Shown here: positions 16,070-25,440 of the stretch, one piece after another
Layout of the letters: the number at the start of each line of letters is the position of its first letter
Numbering within the stretch: the stretch's first letter is position 1
Assembly: GCF_010727945.1 (NCBI RefSeq)
Contig: NZ_AP022569.1
Coordinates: forward strand, 4,650,001-4,714,000
Source: Mycobacterium cookii
Lineage (GTDB): Bacteria; Actinomycetota; Actinomycetes; Mycobacteriales; Mycobacteriaceae
DNA: 64,000 bases
Direction of reading: 5' to 3'
Notes under the pieces: generated by a model
The model's database searches: none
Seen by the model: the letters and a program-made list of their open reading frames with translations, nothing else
What the model was told of the DNA's origin: nothing
Made by a program: the position numbers and the translations under genes

Positions 16070-18750
16070 CGCTTGAGCCGGATATTCCACCGCACATAAC
16101 CGGCGTAGAACAGCGAGAGCGCCACCAGCATGCCCATGTCGAACAGGAAGATGTGCTTGGAGTGCTGCCAGATCGGGTCGTTGGTCGGAATCTGCTTGAC
16201 CTTCACCAGGTCCGGGAAGTCGATCGACGACGCTCCCGCGGCGTAACCCCAACGCCCGGGCGTCAACCACGACAGCTGGTTGAGTCCGGCTCGGCCGGTC
16301 ACCGGGATCATCCCGCCGGCCAGCACCAGCTGCGACATGATCGACACGACCAGCAGCGGCATGATCTGCTCGTTGGACTGCGCCACCGCCGAGAGCATCA
16401 GCCCGAGAATGGCTGACGCCACGCATGTTCCGGCGACGGTGACGAACAGCGAGAACGTCGAGTTGTCGAAGAACGGCGGATGCGCGGTCGGCGCACCCTT
16501 GCCGAGCCGGACGATGATCGTCGAGATCGCCGCCTGGACCGTGGCGAAGATGCAGAAGACGGTGACCTTGGCCAGCAGATAGGCCGTCGTGGACAACCCG
16601 ACCGCCTGCTCTCGTCGGAAAATGGGCCGCTCGCCGATCAGGTCGCGGATGGTCAGCGCGGTACCCATGAACACGGCGCCGATGTTGAGCAGCACCATGA
16701 TGTACTGCGGCTGGGTGGGGGCCAGGCCCAGCGGATCGGCCGGACCGAGGCCCGGTTTGGGCCCCTTCACCGTCAGCGACAACGCCCCGATGAGGAACGG
16801 CAACACCGCGAGGAACACCGAGTAACCGCGGTCGGAGATCACCAGCCGAACTTGGCGCCGCGCGATCGTGGACAGCTGGCGCAGCAGGTCGGTGTGTACC
16901 GGTTCGCCGAGATCCGCGGGTCTCTCCGACGCCGTGGCCCGCGACTGGCTGCCCCGGCCGCCCTGTTCCAGGAAGCGGCGGTTCGCCTCGTCCGGGTCGG
17001 CGCCCACGTTGGCGAAGATGTCGGCCCAGTTGGTGGTGCCCAGCGCCGCGCCGACCTGGCTGGGCGGCCCGTTGAAGGCCATCTTGCCGCCGGGGGCCAT
17101 CAGCAGGATCTGGTCGCAGACGTCGAGGTAGGACACCGAGTGCGTGACGACGAGCACCACACGGCCGGCGTCGGCGAGCTGGCGCAGCATCAACATCACC
17201 TGGCGGTCCAGCGCCGGGTCGAGGCCCGAGGTCGGCTCGTCGAGCAACAGCAGCGACGGCTGAGTCAGCAGTTCCAGCGCGACCGAGGCACGCTTGCGCT
17301 GGCCGCCGGAGAGCTTGTCCACCCGGGTGTCGGCATGCTTGGTCAGGTCGAGTTCCTCGAGCACCTGCGCGACGACCTGGGCGCGTTCCTCTTTACTGGT
17401 GTCCGGCGGGAGTCGCAGCTCGGCGGCATAACCCAGTGCCTGATTGACGGTGAGCTGACGGTGCACCACATCGTCCTGCGGCACCATCCCGATCCGGCTG
17501 CGCATCGTCGCGTACTCGGCGTGAATGTCGTGGCCTTCGAAGGTGACCGTTCCGGCGCTGGGCCGGGTGTACCCGGCGATCAGGCGCGACAGCGTGGTCT
17601 TGCCCGCACCCGATCCGCCGATGATCGCGGTCAGCGTCCCCGGCCGCGCCGTCAGGGAGATCCCGTCCAGCAGCTCCTTGCCGTCGATCCGGAAGTGCAC
17701 GCTGTTGACTTCCAGGCCACCGGTCCGGGTGGCGGCTTCGGTGCGGCGAATCAGATTGCCGTCGTTGAAGACGAGGTCGATGTTGCCGATCGTGATGACG
17801 TCGCCCTCGTTGAGCACGGCGGACCCGACGCGGACGCCGTTGACGAACGTGCCGTTGACGCTGTGGGCGTCGCGGATCTCGGCGCCCAGCGGCGAATCGA
17901 CCAGGAACGCGTGATGACGCGAGGCCAGCACGTCCTGGATCACGATGTCGTTGTCGTTGGCCCGTCCGATCGTCATCGACCCGGCAGGCTTGTTCGGCGT
18001 CGACGAGCCGGGCAGGATCGCCTGGATCATCTTGGTGGCGAGGTTGCCTGATTCGTGCGGTTTGCTGCGCGGTGCCGGCCCCAACTCAGTCTTCGGCGCG
18101 TAATTCTGCACCGGTGGCGGTGGCGGTGGCGGTGGCGGTGGGGCTGGCGGTGGTGGTGGCCGGTGCTGCGGCGGCTGCTGGGGACCGTTCGGCGGATAGC
18201 CCGGCGGCCGCTGGGCGGCGGGCTGAAAGCCCGGCTGCGGTGGTGGCGCGTACGGCCGCGGCGGTCCCGGCGGAGGAGGGGGTCCCGTGGGGATGGGAGG
18301 GCCCGGCGGGGGAGGACCCTGCGGCCGCAACCCGACCGGCGGACGGGACGGCGGCTGCTGTGCGTGTGCCGGCCGCGGCGGTGCCGACGGGTTCGCTATC
18401 GGCATCGAGGTGGTCTGCGGCGGCCGTCCGATGTTGCCCTGGGCGCGCCCGATCTCGAAGGTCAGTTGCGGCCCATCGGGATTGCCGATGTTGATGGCCT
18501 GGCCGTCGTGGATGTCGACCACCGGCGCGCGGCGCCCGTTGACGAAGGTCCCGTTCAGCGAACCGTTGTCGATGGCCACCCAGCGGCCTTGCTCGAAACG
18601 CAGCAGCAGATGTGCCCGCGAGATCAGCGGATGCGTGATGCGCATGTCGGCGCGGAGATCGCGTCCGACGACGACGTCGTGCCCCGCTGCGAACGTACGT
18701 TGTGATCCGTCGTACCGAACTGTCAGCACGGGCGGTGCTGCTTGACTCAT
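16066..18750 (-). CDS. ABC exporter with two FHA domains (Rv1747-like)
   Basis: An 894-residue protein. FHA1 is at about 1-100 (VVGRDLRADMRITHPLISRAH). A Pro-rich linker spans about 105-235. FHA2 is at about 245-330 (IGRANDNDIVIQDVLASRHH). The ATPase has Walker A GGSGAGKTT (about 382), signature LSGGQRKR (about 483) and Walker B LLLLDEPTSGLD. A six-helix ABC2-type membrane domain fills about 630-894. In M. tuberculosis Rv1747 the FHA domains bind phosphothreonine and the transporter is controlled by the kinase PknF (established). No kinase gene is adjacent here. The start MSQAAPPVLTVRYDG is chosen because FHA1 follows at once; upstream in-frame sequence is antisense to other genes. Confidence 0.92.
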   Translation of the reverse strand: MSQAAPPVLTVRYDGSQRTFAAGHDVVVGRDLRADMRITHPLISRAHLLLRFEQGRWVAIDNGSLNGTFVNGRRAPVVDIHDGQAINIGNPDGPQLTFEIGRAQGNIGRPPQTTSMPIANPSAPPRPAHAQQPPSRPPVGLRPQGPPPPGPPIPTGPPPPPGPPRPYAPPPQPGFQPAAQRPPGYPPNGPQQPPQHRPPPPPAPPPPPPPPPPVQNYAPKTELGPAPRSKPHESGNLATKMIQAILPGSSTPNKPAGSMTIGRANDNDIVIQDVLASRHHAFLVDSPLGAEIRDAHSVNGTFVNGVRVGSAVLNEGDVITIGNIDLVFNDGNLIRRTEAATRTGGLEVNSVHFRIDGKELLDGISLTARPGTLTAIIGGSGAGKTTLSRLIAGYTRPSAGTVTFEGHDIHAEYATMRSRIGMVPQDDVVHRQLTVNQALGYAAELRLPPDTSKEERAQVVAQVLEELDLTKHADTRVDKLSGGQRKRASVALELLTQPSLLLLDEPTSGLDPALDRQVMLMLRQLADAGRVVLVVTHSVSYLDVCDQILLMAPGGKMAFNGPPSQVGAALGTTNWADIFANVGADPDEANRRFLEQGGRGSQSRATASERPADLGEPVHTDLLRQLSTIARRQVRLVISDRGYSVFLAVLPFLIGALSLTVKGPKPGLGPADPLGLAPTQPQYIMVLLNIGAVFMGTALTIRDLIGERPIFRREQAVGLSTTAYLLAKVTVFCIFATVQAAISTIIVRLGKGAPTAHPPFFDNSTFSLFVTVAGTCVASAILGLMLSAVAQSNEQIMPLLVVSIMSQLVLAGGMIPVTGRAGLNQLSWLTPGRWGYAAGASSIDFPDLVKVKQIPTNDPIWQHSKHIFLFDMGMLVALSLFYAGYVRWNIRLKR
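18113..18140. repeat. GGTGGC hexanucleotide run in the proline linker
   Basis: About four and a half tandem GGTGGC units encode polyproline on the minus strand, inside the linker between the two FHA domains. The six-base period would keep the frame if the number of copies changed. Confidence 0.7.
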
Positions 18751-18806
18751 CGCCCCAACCTTAGCTGGCTCACTGAACCGACTGTATCGGCTGCCATGCG
18801 GTGGGC

Positions 18807-20000
18807 TCAGAGCGACACGGGCAGGTCCGGTGCGCCGGTGACCACGCACCGGGTGCGGGTGTAGATCGTCGGCATGCACCGGTTGCAGTGTGTACAAGCC
18901 GAATGCACGCTGCGGTCGCGCGCGATCCGGTTGATCAAGTCGGGTTCGGCCAGCAGCGCCCGGCCCATCGCGACGAACTGAAAACCTTCCGCCATCGCCA
19001 AGTCCATCGTGTCCCGGTTGGTGATCCCACCCAGCAGAATCAGCGGCATGGTCAGCTCGGCGCGGAAGCGTTTGGCTTCGCGCAGTAAGTAGGCCTCGCG
19101 GTAGGGATATTCGCGGAGGAATTTCTTGCCGGTCATCCGCATGCCCCAGCTCAGTGGCGGCTTGAAGGCGCCGGCGAATTCTTTCAACGGGGCATCGCCG
19201 TGGAACAGATACATCGGGTTGACCAGCGAGCTGCCCGCGGTGAGTTCGATCGCGTCCAGCGCGCCGTCGTCCTGCAACCACTTGGCCGTCACGAGCGCCT
19301 CGTCGACGGAGATGCCGCCGCGGACACCGTCGGACATGTTGAGCTTGGCGGTCACCGCGATCTGATCTCCGACGGCGCGCTTGACGGCCAGGACCGTTCC
19401 GCGAGCCACCTTGGCCCGGTTCTCCAGCGATCCGCCGAACTCGTCGCTGCGACGGTTGATCAGCGGACTCAGGAATGCGCTCGCCAGGTAGTTGTGCCCC
19501 AAATGCACTTCGACAGCGTCAAATCCGGAGTCAACGGCCAGCTTGGCGGCGTTGGCGTGTGCGGCGATCACGTCATCGATGTCGGCACGGCTGGCCTTCT
19601 TGGCGAACCGCATGCCGATCGGGTTGAAGAACCGCACCGGGGCCAGCGCGGTGGCTTTGTTGGAGCGGGCATTGGCGACCGGGCCGGCGTGGCCGATCTG
19701 CGCGCTGACCGCGGCGCCCTCGGCGTGGATCGCATCCGTGAGCCGACGAAAACCCGGTACCGCTTCCGGGCGCATCCAGATGCCGTTGCCTTCGGTGCGC
19801 CCGCCCTGTGACACCGCGCAGTAGGCCACGGTCGTCATGCCGACGCCGCCCGCGGCCGGCGCCCGGTGGTACTCGATCAGGTCGTCGCTGACCAGCGCGT
19901 CGGGCGTGCGGGCCTCAAAGGTCGCCGACTTGATGATGCGATTGCGCAGCGTGATGGGCCCGAGCTTTGCCGGTGCCAGCACGTCTGGGACTTCAGACAT
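18807..20000 (-). CDS. Old yellow enzyme-family FMN oxidoreductase with C-terminal Fe-S motif
   Basis: A 397-residue protein. The TIM barrel starts [17 protein letters not shown]. It has the catalytic region [18 protein letters not shown] (His used in substrate binding), SLENRAKVA, and the FMN-phosphate motif [16 protein letters not shown]. The C-terminus carries CTHCNRC and a further Cys about a dozen residues later, the pattern that holds a 4Fe-4S cluster in the 2,4-dienoyl-CoA reductase subgroup. The second (dinucleotide-binding) half of that subgroup is absent. It corresponds to Rv3359. The substrate is unknown. Confidence 0.88.
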   Translation of the reverse strand: MSEVPDVLAPAKLGPITLRNRIIKSATFEARTPDALVSDDLIEYHRAPAAGGVGMTTVAYCAVSQGGRTEGNGIWMRPEAVPGFRRLTDAIHAEGAAVSAQIGHAGPVANARSNKATALAPVRFFNPIGMRFAKKASRADIDDVIAAHANAAKLAVDSGFDAVEVHLGHNYLASAFLSPLINRRSDEFGGSLENRAKVARGTVLAVKRAVGDQIAVTAKLNMSDGVRGGISVDEALVTAKWLQDDGALDAIELTAGSSLVNPMYLFHGDAPLKEFAGAFKPPLSWGMRMTGKKFLREYPYREAYLLREAKRFRAELTMPLILLGGITNRDTMDLAMAEGFQFVAMGRALLAEPDLINRIARDRSVHSACTHCNRCMPTIYTRTRCVVTGAPDLPVSL

Positions 20001-20014
20001 GGCTGGAGCCTAAC

Positions 20015-20121
20015 GGCGATCGCAAGGGCGGCGGAGCCGAACGCAGCGGGTCGCCGTCATCGGGCACGGTGGCGATCGCAAGGGCGGCGGAGCCGAACGC
20101 AGCGGGTCGCCGTCATCGGGC
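20015..20121. repeat. Two-copy 51-bp tandem repeat before folD
   Basis: A 51-base unit (20015-20065 and 20071-20121) occurs twice, identical, with a 56-base period. Each unit begins GGCGATCGC and contains GGGTCGCC near its end, giving short inverted ends. It fills the gap between the divergent OYE-family gene and folD. Its similarity to the MIRU units elsewhere is only partial. Confidence 0.85.
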
Positions 20122-20159
20122 TCAGCGTCCACCTGCGCGCGCATGACAAACTGGACGAC

Positions 20160-21005
20160 GTGGGTGCAATCACGTTGGACGGCAAATCAACGCGCGACGA
20201 GATCTTCGTCGACCTGACCAAGCGGGTGGCCGCGCTGACTGCGGCGGGCCGCACACCCGGCCTGGGCACCATCCTGGTCGGCGACGATCCGGGGTCGAAG
20301 GCCTACGTCCGTGGCAAGCATTCCGACTGCGCCAAGGTCGGCATCACGTCGTTGCGCCGCGACCTGCCCGCCGACATCACCCAGGCCAAGCTCAACGAGA
20401 CCATCGACGAGCTCAACGCCAACCCCGAGTGCACGGGTTACATCGTCCAGTTGCCGTTGCCGAAGCACCTGGACGAGAACGCGGCGCTGGAGCGCGTCGA
20501 CCCGGCCAAAGACGCAGACGGCCTGCACCCGACGAACCTGGGCCGGCTGGTGCTGATGGACCCGGCGCCGTTGCCCTGCACACCGCGCGGCATCGTGCAC
20601 CTGCTGCGGCGCTTCGACATCGAGATCGCCGGCGCGCACGTGGTGGTGATCGGCCGCGGCGTGACGGTCGGTCGTCCGCTGGGCCTGTTGCTCACCCGTC
20701 GCTCGGAGAATGCGACAGTAACGTTGTGCCACACCGGAACTCGTGACCTACCCGCGCTGACGCGGCAGGCGGACATCATCGTCGCCGGCGTCGGTGTGCC
20801 GCACATGCTGACCGCGGACATGGTGCGTCCCGGTGCTGCCGTCGTCGACGTCGGCGTCAGCCGGGTGGACGGCAAGCTGGCCGGCGACGTGCATCCCGAC
20901 GTGTGGGAGGTCGCCGGTCATGTGTCGCCGAACCCCGGTGGTGTCGGCCCACTGACCCGGGCGTTCCTGTTGACCAACGTCGTCGAATTGGCCGAAAGTC
21001 GTTGA
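20160..21005 (+). CDS. folD: Methylenetetrahydrofolate dehydrogenase/cyclohydrolase FolD
   Basis: A 281-residue protein, the same length as M. tuberculosis FolD. The conserved motifs are [16 protein letters not shown] (catalytic Lys region), [14 protein letters not shown] and the NADP-binding [14 protein letters not shown], with [12 protein letters not shown] at the end. It interconverts 5,10-methylene- and 10-formyl-tetrahydrofolate for purine, thymidylate and formyl-methionine synthesis. The frame is open upstream through the tandem repeat, but GTG 20160 (MGAITLDGK) matches the family start. The DUF3017 gene follows after two bases, as in Rv3356c-Rv3355c. Confidence 0.95.
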   Translation: MGAITLDGKSTRDEIFVDLTKRVAALTAAGRTPGLGTILVGDDPGSKAYVRGKHSDCAKVGITSLRRDLPADITQAKLNETIDELNANPECTGYIVQLPLPKHLDENAALERVDPAKDADGLHPTNLGRLVLMDPAPLPCTPRGIVHLLRRFDIEIAGAHVVVIGRGVTVGRPLGLLLTRRSENATVTLCHTGTRDLPALTRQADIIVAGVGVPHMLTADMVRPGAAVVDVGVSRVDGKLAGDVHPDVWEVAGHVSPNPGGVGPLTRAFLLTNVVELAESR

Positions 21006-21007
21006 AC

Positions 21008-21283
21008 GTGCGCCGATTACTCCGCCTGCAGTGGCCGATGATCGCGGTCGTGCTGATCTTCGTGGTGGCATTCGGTCTGGCGGCGGCGAATTTCTGGCGC
21101 CGCGGCGCGTTGCTGATCGGCATCGGAGTCGGCTTCGCCGCGGTGTTGCGGTTGGCGCTCACCGACGACCGCGCCGGGCTTCTAGTGGTGCGCAGCAAGG
21201 GGATTGATTTCGCGACGATGGCATCGGTTGCCGCAGCGATGGTCTACATCGCCTGGACCATCGATCCACTGGGAACGCGCTAG
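21008..21283 (+). CDS. DUF3017 integral membrane protein
   Basis: A 91-residue protein starting at GTG two bases after folD. Three hydrophobic segments are visible: WPMIAVVLIFVVAFGLAAA, LIGIGVGFAAVLRLAL and MASVAAAMVYIAWTI. It matches the small Rv3355c-type protein that follows folD throughout mycobacteria. Its function is unknown. Its TAG stop forms a shared CTAG with the stop of the convergent DUF732 gene. Confidence 0.85.
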   Translation: MRRLLRLQWPMIAVVLIFVVAFGLAAANFWRRGALLIGIGVGFAAVLRLALTDDRAGLLVVRSKGIDFATMASVAAAMVYIAWTIDPLGTR

Positions 21284-21666
21284 ACCCCCGGAATTCCGGT
21301 TATTCCGTTGCCGCCGGCGATGTTTGCGATCTCGGTCGGACAATACGTCTGTATCGCGATCGTGGTGAACAGCTGAGCCATCCGCGGGGACATGCCGCGG
21401 CGAGTCACACTGGATGCCGCAGCGGCGAAACTGCCGCCGGGTTGGGCGATCATCGGGCACAGCGACTGGCCGACGGCCATAGCATTTCCGGGTTCTCCGT
21501 ACTCGATGCCGGCGTGGCTGAGCGCGTCGATGAAGTTGTCGTCGCTCGGGTCTGCCTCTCCCGGCGCCGAGACGGCGGTGGCGACCGTGATCAAACACCC
21601 GAGACCGAGCAGCGCTCGTACCGTCAACGGTTTGTTGTTCAGTCGCGCCATCCAGTTGTGACCCAT
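21280..21666 (-). CDS. Secreted DUF732 protein
   Basis: A 128-residue protein with an N-terminal signal peptide (KPLTVRALLGLGCLITVATAV and a cleavage site near APGEA). DDNFIDALSHAGIEYG, GQSLCPMI and YCPTEIANI follow, the two-cysteine pattern of DUF732 secreted proteins. It corresponds to Rv3354 by place and length. Its function is unknown. The reading frame stays open for 1 kb upstream, antisense to the FAD oxidase. The signal peptide and the GGGGAACGAG before ATG 21666 fix the start. Confidence 0.85.
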   Translation of the reverse strand: MGHNWMARLNNKPLTVRALLGLGCLITVATAVSAPGEADPSDDNFIDALSHAGIEYGEPGNAMAVGQSLCPMIAQPGGSFAAAASSVTRRGMSPRMAQLFTTIAIQTYCPTEIANIAGGNGITGIPGV

Positions 21667-21813
21667 ACTCGTTCCCCCAAGTCTGTCTGCATCGAAGATT
21701 GGTCTACCAGCGTCACGTGCAGAACACGGTGACGTAAAAGTTCGCAAACGTTTCGGGCGACGCGCACCGACACGTGTTGCGTCATCGCGGTTAATGCCTC
21801 GTAGGGGCTGACA

Positions 21814-23256
21814 ATGCAGGGCATGACGCGTGAGATGTCGCGGCAGACGTTTCTGCGCGGCGCCGCCGGCGCATTGGCCACCGGTGCATTCTTCGGCTCT
21901 GCCCGCGCCGGTGGCGAACCGGTGATCTCCGGCTGGGACGGGCTGTCCAATGCCATCGGTGGCCAGGTTATTCAACCTGGAGGACCGCAATTCGGTTCGG
22001 CCAAACAGGTTTTCAACACCAACTTCAACAGAATGACGCCGGCGGCGGTGGTTACCGTGACATCGCCGGCCGATGTGCAGAAGGCGATGACGTTCGCTGC
22101 CGCCAAAAATCTCAAGGTTGCTCCGCGCGGCGGCGGACATTCCTATGTGGGTGCCTCCACCGCGAATGGCACGATGGTGCTCGACACGCGGCAGTTGCCC
22201 GGCGACGTCAACTATGACGCGGCCTCTGGACTCGTCACCGTCACCCCGGCGACGAGTTTGTATGCGATGCACCAGGTTCTGGCGGCCGCGGGCCGCGGCA
22301 TCCCGACGGGCACCTGCCCGTCGGTCGGTGCCGCGGGTCACGCGCTCGGCGGTGGGCTGGGTGCGCATTCCCGGCACGCCGGCTTGATGTGCGACGCCTT
22401 GCGTTCGGCGACAGTGGTTTTGCCGAGTGGTCAGGCGGTCACGGCGTCGCCGAATAGCCAGCCCGACCTGTTCTGGGCTTTGCGGGGCGGCGGTGGCGGC
22501 AATTTCGGGGTGACGACCTCGCTGACGTTCGCCACCTTCCCGACAGGCGATGTCGATGCGGTGAACCTCAACTTCCCAGCACAGTCGTTCGCGCAGGTGC
22601 TGCTCGGTTGGCAGAGCTGGCTGCGCACCGCCGACCGGAGCAACTGGGCGCTGGCCGAGGCGACCGTCGACGCGATGGGTACGCACTGCCGCATCCTGGC
22701 GACCTGCCCGGTCGGTTCGGGTAACGCCGTGGCATCGGCCATCACGTCGGCGGTCGGCATCCAGCCGACCGGCACCGATAATTACCGGTTCAACTATCTG
22801 GACTTGACGAACTATCTAGCGGCCAACAATCTCAACCCGTCGCCGCTCGGATACGCCGGTGGCTCAGACGTTTTCACGACCCTGACGCCGGCCGCCGCGC
22901 AGGGTATCGCTGCGGCGGTCGACGCGTTCCCGCGCGGCGCGGGCCGCATGCTGGCGATCATGCACGCACTCGACGGCGCGTTGGCCGACGTGCCTGCCGG
23001 GGCGTCGGCTTTTCCGTGGCGGCGGCAGTCCTCGCTGGTGCAGTGGTACGTGGAGACAGGCGACCCATCGGCGGCTTTGGGCTGGTTGAGCACCGCGCAC
23101 AGCGCGGTAGGGCCGTATTCGGTTGGGGGATACGTGAATTACCTCGAGCCGGGTCAGTCTCCGGCGCGGTACTTCGGCCCGAACCTGTCTCAGCTGAGCG
23201 CGGTCCGGCAGAAGTACGACCCCGGCCGGGTGATGTTCTCCGGTATGCCGGTCTGA
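21814..23256 (+). CDS. Tat-exported berberine-bridge-type FAD-linked oxidase
   Basis: A 480-residue protein. The N-terminal SRQTFLRGAAGALATGAFF looks like a twin-arginine-like or Sec export signal. The FAD-binding PCMH domain carries RGGGHSYVGAS, with the histidine used for covalent flavin, and GTCPSVGAAGHALGGG, with the cysteine used for a second link. This resembles the bicovalent flavin seen in berberine bridge enzymes. The C-terminus NYLEPG...YFGPNLSQLSAVRQKYDPGRVM is the BBE signature. ATG 21814 has AGGGG at suitable distance; 21823 is an alternative. The substrate is unknown; relatives oxidise sugars or alkaloid-like compounds. Confidence 0.88.
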   Translation: MQGMTREMSRQTFLRGAAGALATGAFFGSARAGGEPVISGWDGLSNAIGGQVIQPGGPQFGSAKQVFNTNFNRMTPAAVVTVTSPADVQKAMTFAAAKNLKVAPRGGGHSYVGASTANGTMVLDTRQLPGDVNYDAASGLVTVTPATSLYAMHQVLAAAGRGIPTGTCPSVGAAGHALGGGLGAHSRHAGLMCDALRSATVVLPSGQAVTASPNSQPDLFWALRGGGGGNFGVTTSLTFATFPTGDVDAVNLNFPAQSFAQVLLGWQSWLRTADRSNWALAEATVDAMGTHCRILATCPVGSGNAVASAITSAVGIQPTGTDNYRFNYLDLTNYLAANNLNPSPLGYAGGSDVFTTLTPAAAQGIAAAVDAFPRGAGRMLAIMHALDGALADVPAGASAFPWRRQSSLVQWYVETGDPSAALGWLSTAHSAVGPYSVGGYVNYLEPGQSPARYFGPNLSQLSAVRQKYDPGRVMFSGMPV

Positions 23257-23316
23257 TTCTTTGGGCGGTTATCCACAGCCGTCCTTTTCGAGGGTCGTCG
23301 TGTCGGCTGCGCGCGC

Positions 23317-23338
23317 TATAATTCGAACATGCGTTCGA
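23317..23338 (+). promoter_or_regulatory. Perfect -10 box and SOS box spanning the start codon of the HNH gene
   Basis: TATAAT (23317-23322) is followed at once by TCGAAC-ATGC-GTTCGA (23323-23338), an exact mycobacterial LexA site. The ATG start codon (23329-23331) is the middle of the SOS box. With this -10, transcription should begin at or next to the ATG, giving a leaderless mRNA repressed by LexA. Confidence 0.85.
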
Positions 23339-24696
23339 GTACTCGTGAGGAGATCGTCGAGGTATTCGACGGGCTTCAGTCGTACCTCAAGTGCGCCCTG
23401 GACCTGTCGTTCGACGCCCTGACCACACCGGAGCGGCTGGCGTTGTTACAGCGCTGCGAGAAGCTGCGCCGCCAGCTGCCGGCTGTCGAACACTCATTGA
23501 TCAACCAGCTCGCCGAGCAGGCAGACGAGGCCGAACTCGGCGGCAAGCTGCCCTCCGCACTGGCCAACCGGCTGCTGATCACCCGCGGCGAAGCATCGCG
23601 CCGCATCCACGAGGCCGCCGACCTCGGCGAACGCACAGCCATCACCGGAGAAGTCCTACCGCCCCTGCTGCCGGCTGCCGCCGAAGCGCAGCGCAACGGT
23701 CAGATCGGGCCGGGCCACGTCACGGTCATCCGTAATTTCTGGCATCGGCTGCCCGATTTCGTCGACGTGGAGACCCGCGACCGAGCCGAGTCGCACTTGG
23801 CCCGCCTGGGCGGCGACCATCGCCCCGACGAACTGAGCAAGCTGGCCGACAAGCTCACGGACTGCCTCAACCCCGACGGCGACTTCACCGACCACGACCG
23901 TGCCAGGCGGCGTGGCCTCACCATCGGCAAGCAGGACGTCGACGGGATGAGCCCGGTCACCGGTTTTCTCACCCCCGAGGCCCGCGCCACCCTCGATGCG
24001 GTGTTGGCAAAGCTGGCCGGGCCGGGAATGTGCAATCCCGCAGACGAGTCGCCGTGCGTCAGCGGCACCCCGTCGCAGGCCGTGATCGACAACGACACCC
24101 GCACTACCGGCCAACGCAATCACGACGCGCTGCTGGCCCTGGCTCGATCCGCGCTGGCCTCCGGAAAGCTCGGTAAGCACAACGGTCTGTCGGCCAGCGT
24201 GATCGTCACGACCACCCTGCAGGAACTCGAGTCCGGGTGCGGCACGGCGCTCACCGGCGGCGGGACACGGCTTCCGATGTCCGACGTGATCCGGCTGGCC
24301 CAGAACGCCCACAATTATCTCGCCATCTTTGACAGGGGCCGGCCGCTGGCGCTGTATCACCGCAAACGCCTGGCCTCTCCTGCGCAACGAATCATGTTGC
24401 ACGCCAGCGATCGCGGCTGCTCCTTTCCTGGCTGCGACGCACCCGGCTATCTCACCGAAGTCCACCACACCGACCCGTGGGCCAGGTCTAAGCGAACCGA
24501 CATTCGCGAGTTGACATTGGCCTGCGGGCCGCACCACAAACTCGCCGACAACGGTTGGATCACCCGCAAAAACCAACGCGGAGAGACCGAATGGGTTCCA
24601 CCGCCGCACCTCGACCGCGGGCAACCCCGCACCAACACCTTCCACCACCCCGAGAAGCTGCTGCGAGCAGACGAAGATGACGACGAAGCGGCGTGA
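23329..24696 (+). CDS. 13E12-repeat family DUF222 / HNH endonuclease-like protein
   Basis: A 455-residue protein. The DUF222 region covers about residues 40-330, with typical text [16 protein letters not shown] and [24 protein letters not shown]. The C-terminal HNH nuclease fold has [34 protein letters not shown] and GWITRKN. Cysteine pairs and His-His match the zinc-supported HNH finger. Relatives are the multi-copy REP13E12 proteins of mycobacteria, several of which are DNA-damage induced. The SOS box over the start codon agrees with that. No ribosome binding site is present, consistent with a leaderless message. Confidence 0.9.
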   Translation: MRSSTREEIVEVFDGLQSYLKCALDLSFDALTTPERLALLQRCEKLRRQLPAVEHSLINQLAEQADEAELGGKLPSALANRLLITRGEASRRIHEAADLGERTAITGEVLPPLLPAAAEAQRNGQIGPGHVTVIRNFWHRLPDFVDVETRDRAESHLARLGGDHRPDELSKLADKLTDCLNPDGDFTDHDRARRRGLTIGKQDVDGMSPVTGFLTPEARATLDAVLAKLAGPGMCNPADESPCVSGTPSQAVIDNDTRTTGQRNHDALLALARSALASGKLGKHNGLSASVIVTTTLQELESGCGTALTGGGTRLPMSDVIRLAQNAHNYLAIFDRGRPLALYHRKRLASPAQRIMLHASDRGCSFPGCDAPGYLTEVHHTDPWARSKRTDIRELTLACGPHHKLADNGWITRKNQRGETEWVPPPHLDRGQPRTNTFHHPEKLLRADEDDDEAA

Positions 24697-24699
24697 GAG

Positions 24700-25440
24700 T
24701 CAGGCGAGCGTCGCGCGCACGCACACCGTGATGTAGGGCAACGCGAGACCGCCGGCGTTGGCCAGCGCCGGATGGGTTGCCAGCAACTCGCGGACCCGGT
24801 CCAGCGTCTTGGAGCGGACTTCGGTAGGCGACATGATGCAGTAGCTGCGTGACGCGACCAAGTCGATCAATGCTTGCGGCGTAAGGTAATTCGTCCACTC
24901 GACCTGATGGCGCTCGATGTCGGTGAAAGGTTCGGGCAGTGTCACGTGGTCGCGCATCGGGTCGCCGTCGCGGCCGATGATGCTGCCAAGTTCCCGCACC
25001 CAGCCGAGCCGCTCGTCGCGGGTGTTCCACACCAAACCCAGTCGCCCGCCGGGCCGCAGCACCCTGGCCAGCTCGGGAATCGCCCGCTCCGGGTTGAACC
25101 AATGCCACGCCTGCGCCACGAGCACCGCGTCAACACTGTTGTCCGCCAACGGAATTTCCTCTGCGGTGCCGAGCAGTGCGGGCGTGTCCGGCAGCGACGT
25201 GCGCAGCATCTCCAGCATCTCGGCGATCGGGTCAACGGCGACCACGTCCAGCCCGCGTTCCACCAGCCTGGCGGTCAGCTTGCCGGTGCCGGCGCCGAGG
25301 TCGAGCACATCGCGGGCCCCGGCGGGCAGCAGCCAGTCGATCGCCTCCGGCGGATACGACGGGCGGCCGCGTTCGTACGCGGCCGCTTCAGAGCCGAACG
25401 ACAATGAGCGGGCCTGGGACGATCGGGTCACCGCGAACAC
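24700..25440 (-). CDS. Class I SAM-dependent methyltransferase
   Basis: A 246-residue methyltransferase. [26 protein letters not shown] is the SAM-binding motif I with the acidic end of motif II, and [22 protein letters not shown] is typical of the UbiE/YcgJ-like group. It corresponds to Rv3342, next to metX. The GTG at 25440 overlaps the metX stop by 13 bases. A second GTG at 25431 would overlap metX as GTGA and is nearly as likely. It may be the third gene of the riboswitch-controlled methionine operon. The substrate is unknown. Confidence 0.87.
   Translation of the reverse strand: MFAVTRSSQARSLSFGSEAAAYERGRPSYPPEAIDWLLPAGARDVLDLGAGTGKLTARLVERGLDVVAVDPIAEMLEMLRTSLPDTPALLGTAEEIPLADNSVDAVLVAQAWHWFNPERAIPELARVLRPGGRLGLVWNTRDERLGWVRELGSIIGRDGDPMRDHVTLPEPFTDIERHQVEWTNYLTPQALIDLVASRSYCIMSPTEVRSKTLDRVRELLATHPALANAGGLALPYITVCVRATLA

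Noticed and set aside
18751..19281. Upstream extension of the FHA-ABC exporter
   Set aside because: The FHA domain begins right after ATG 18750, and the extension overlaps the OYE-family gene in another frame on the same strand.
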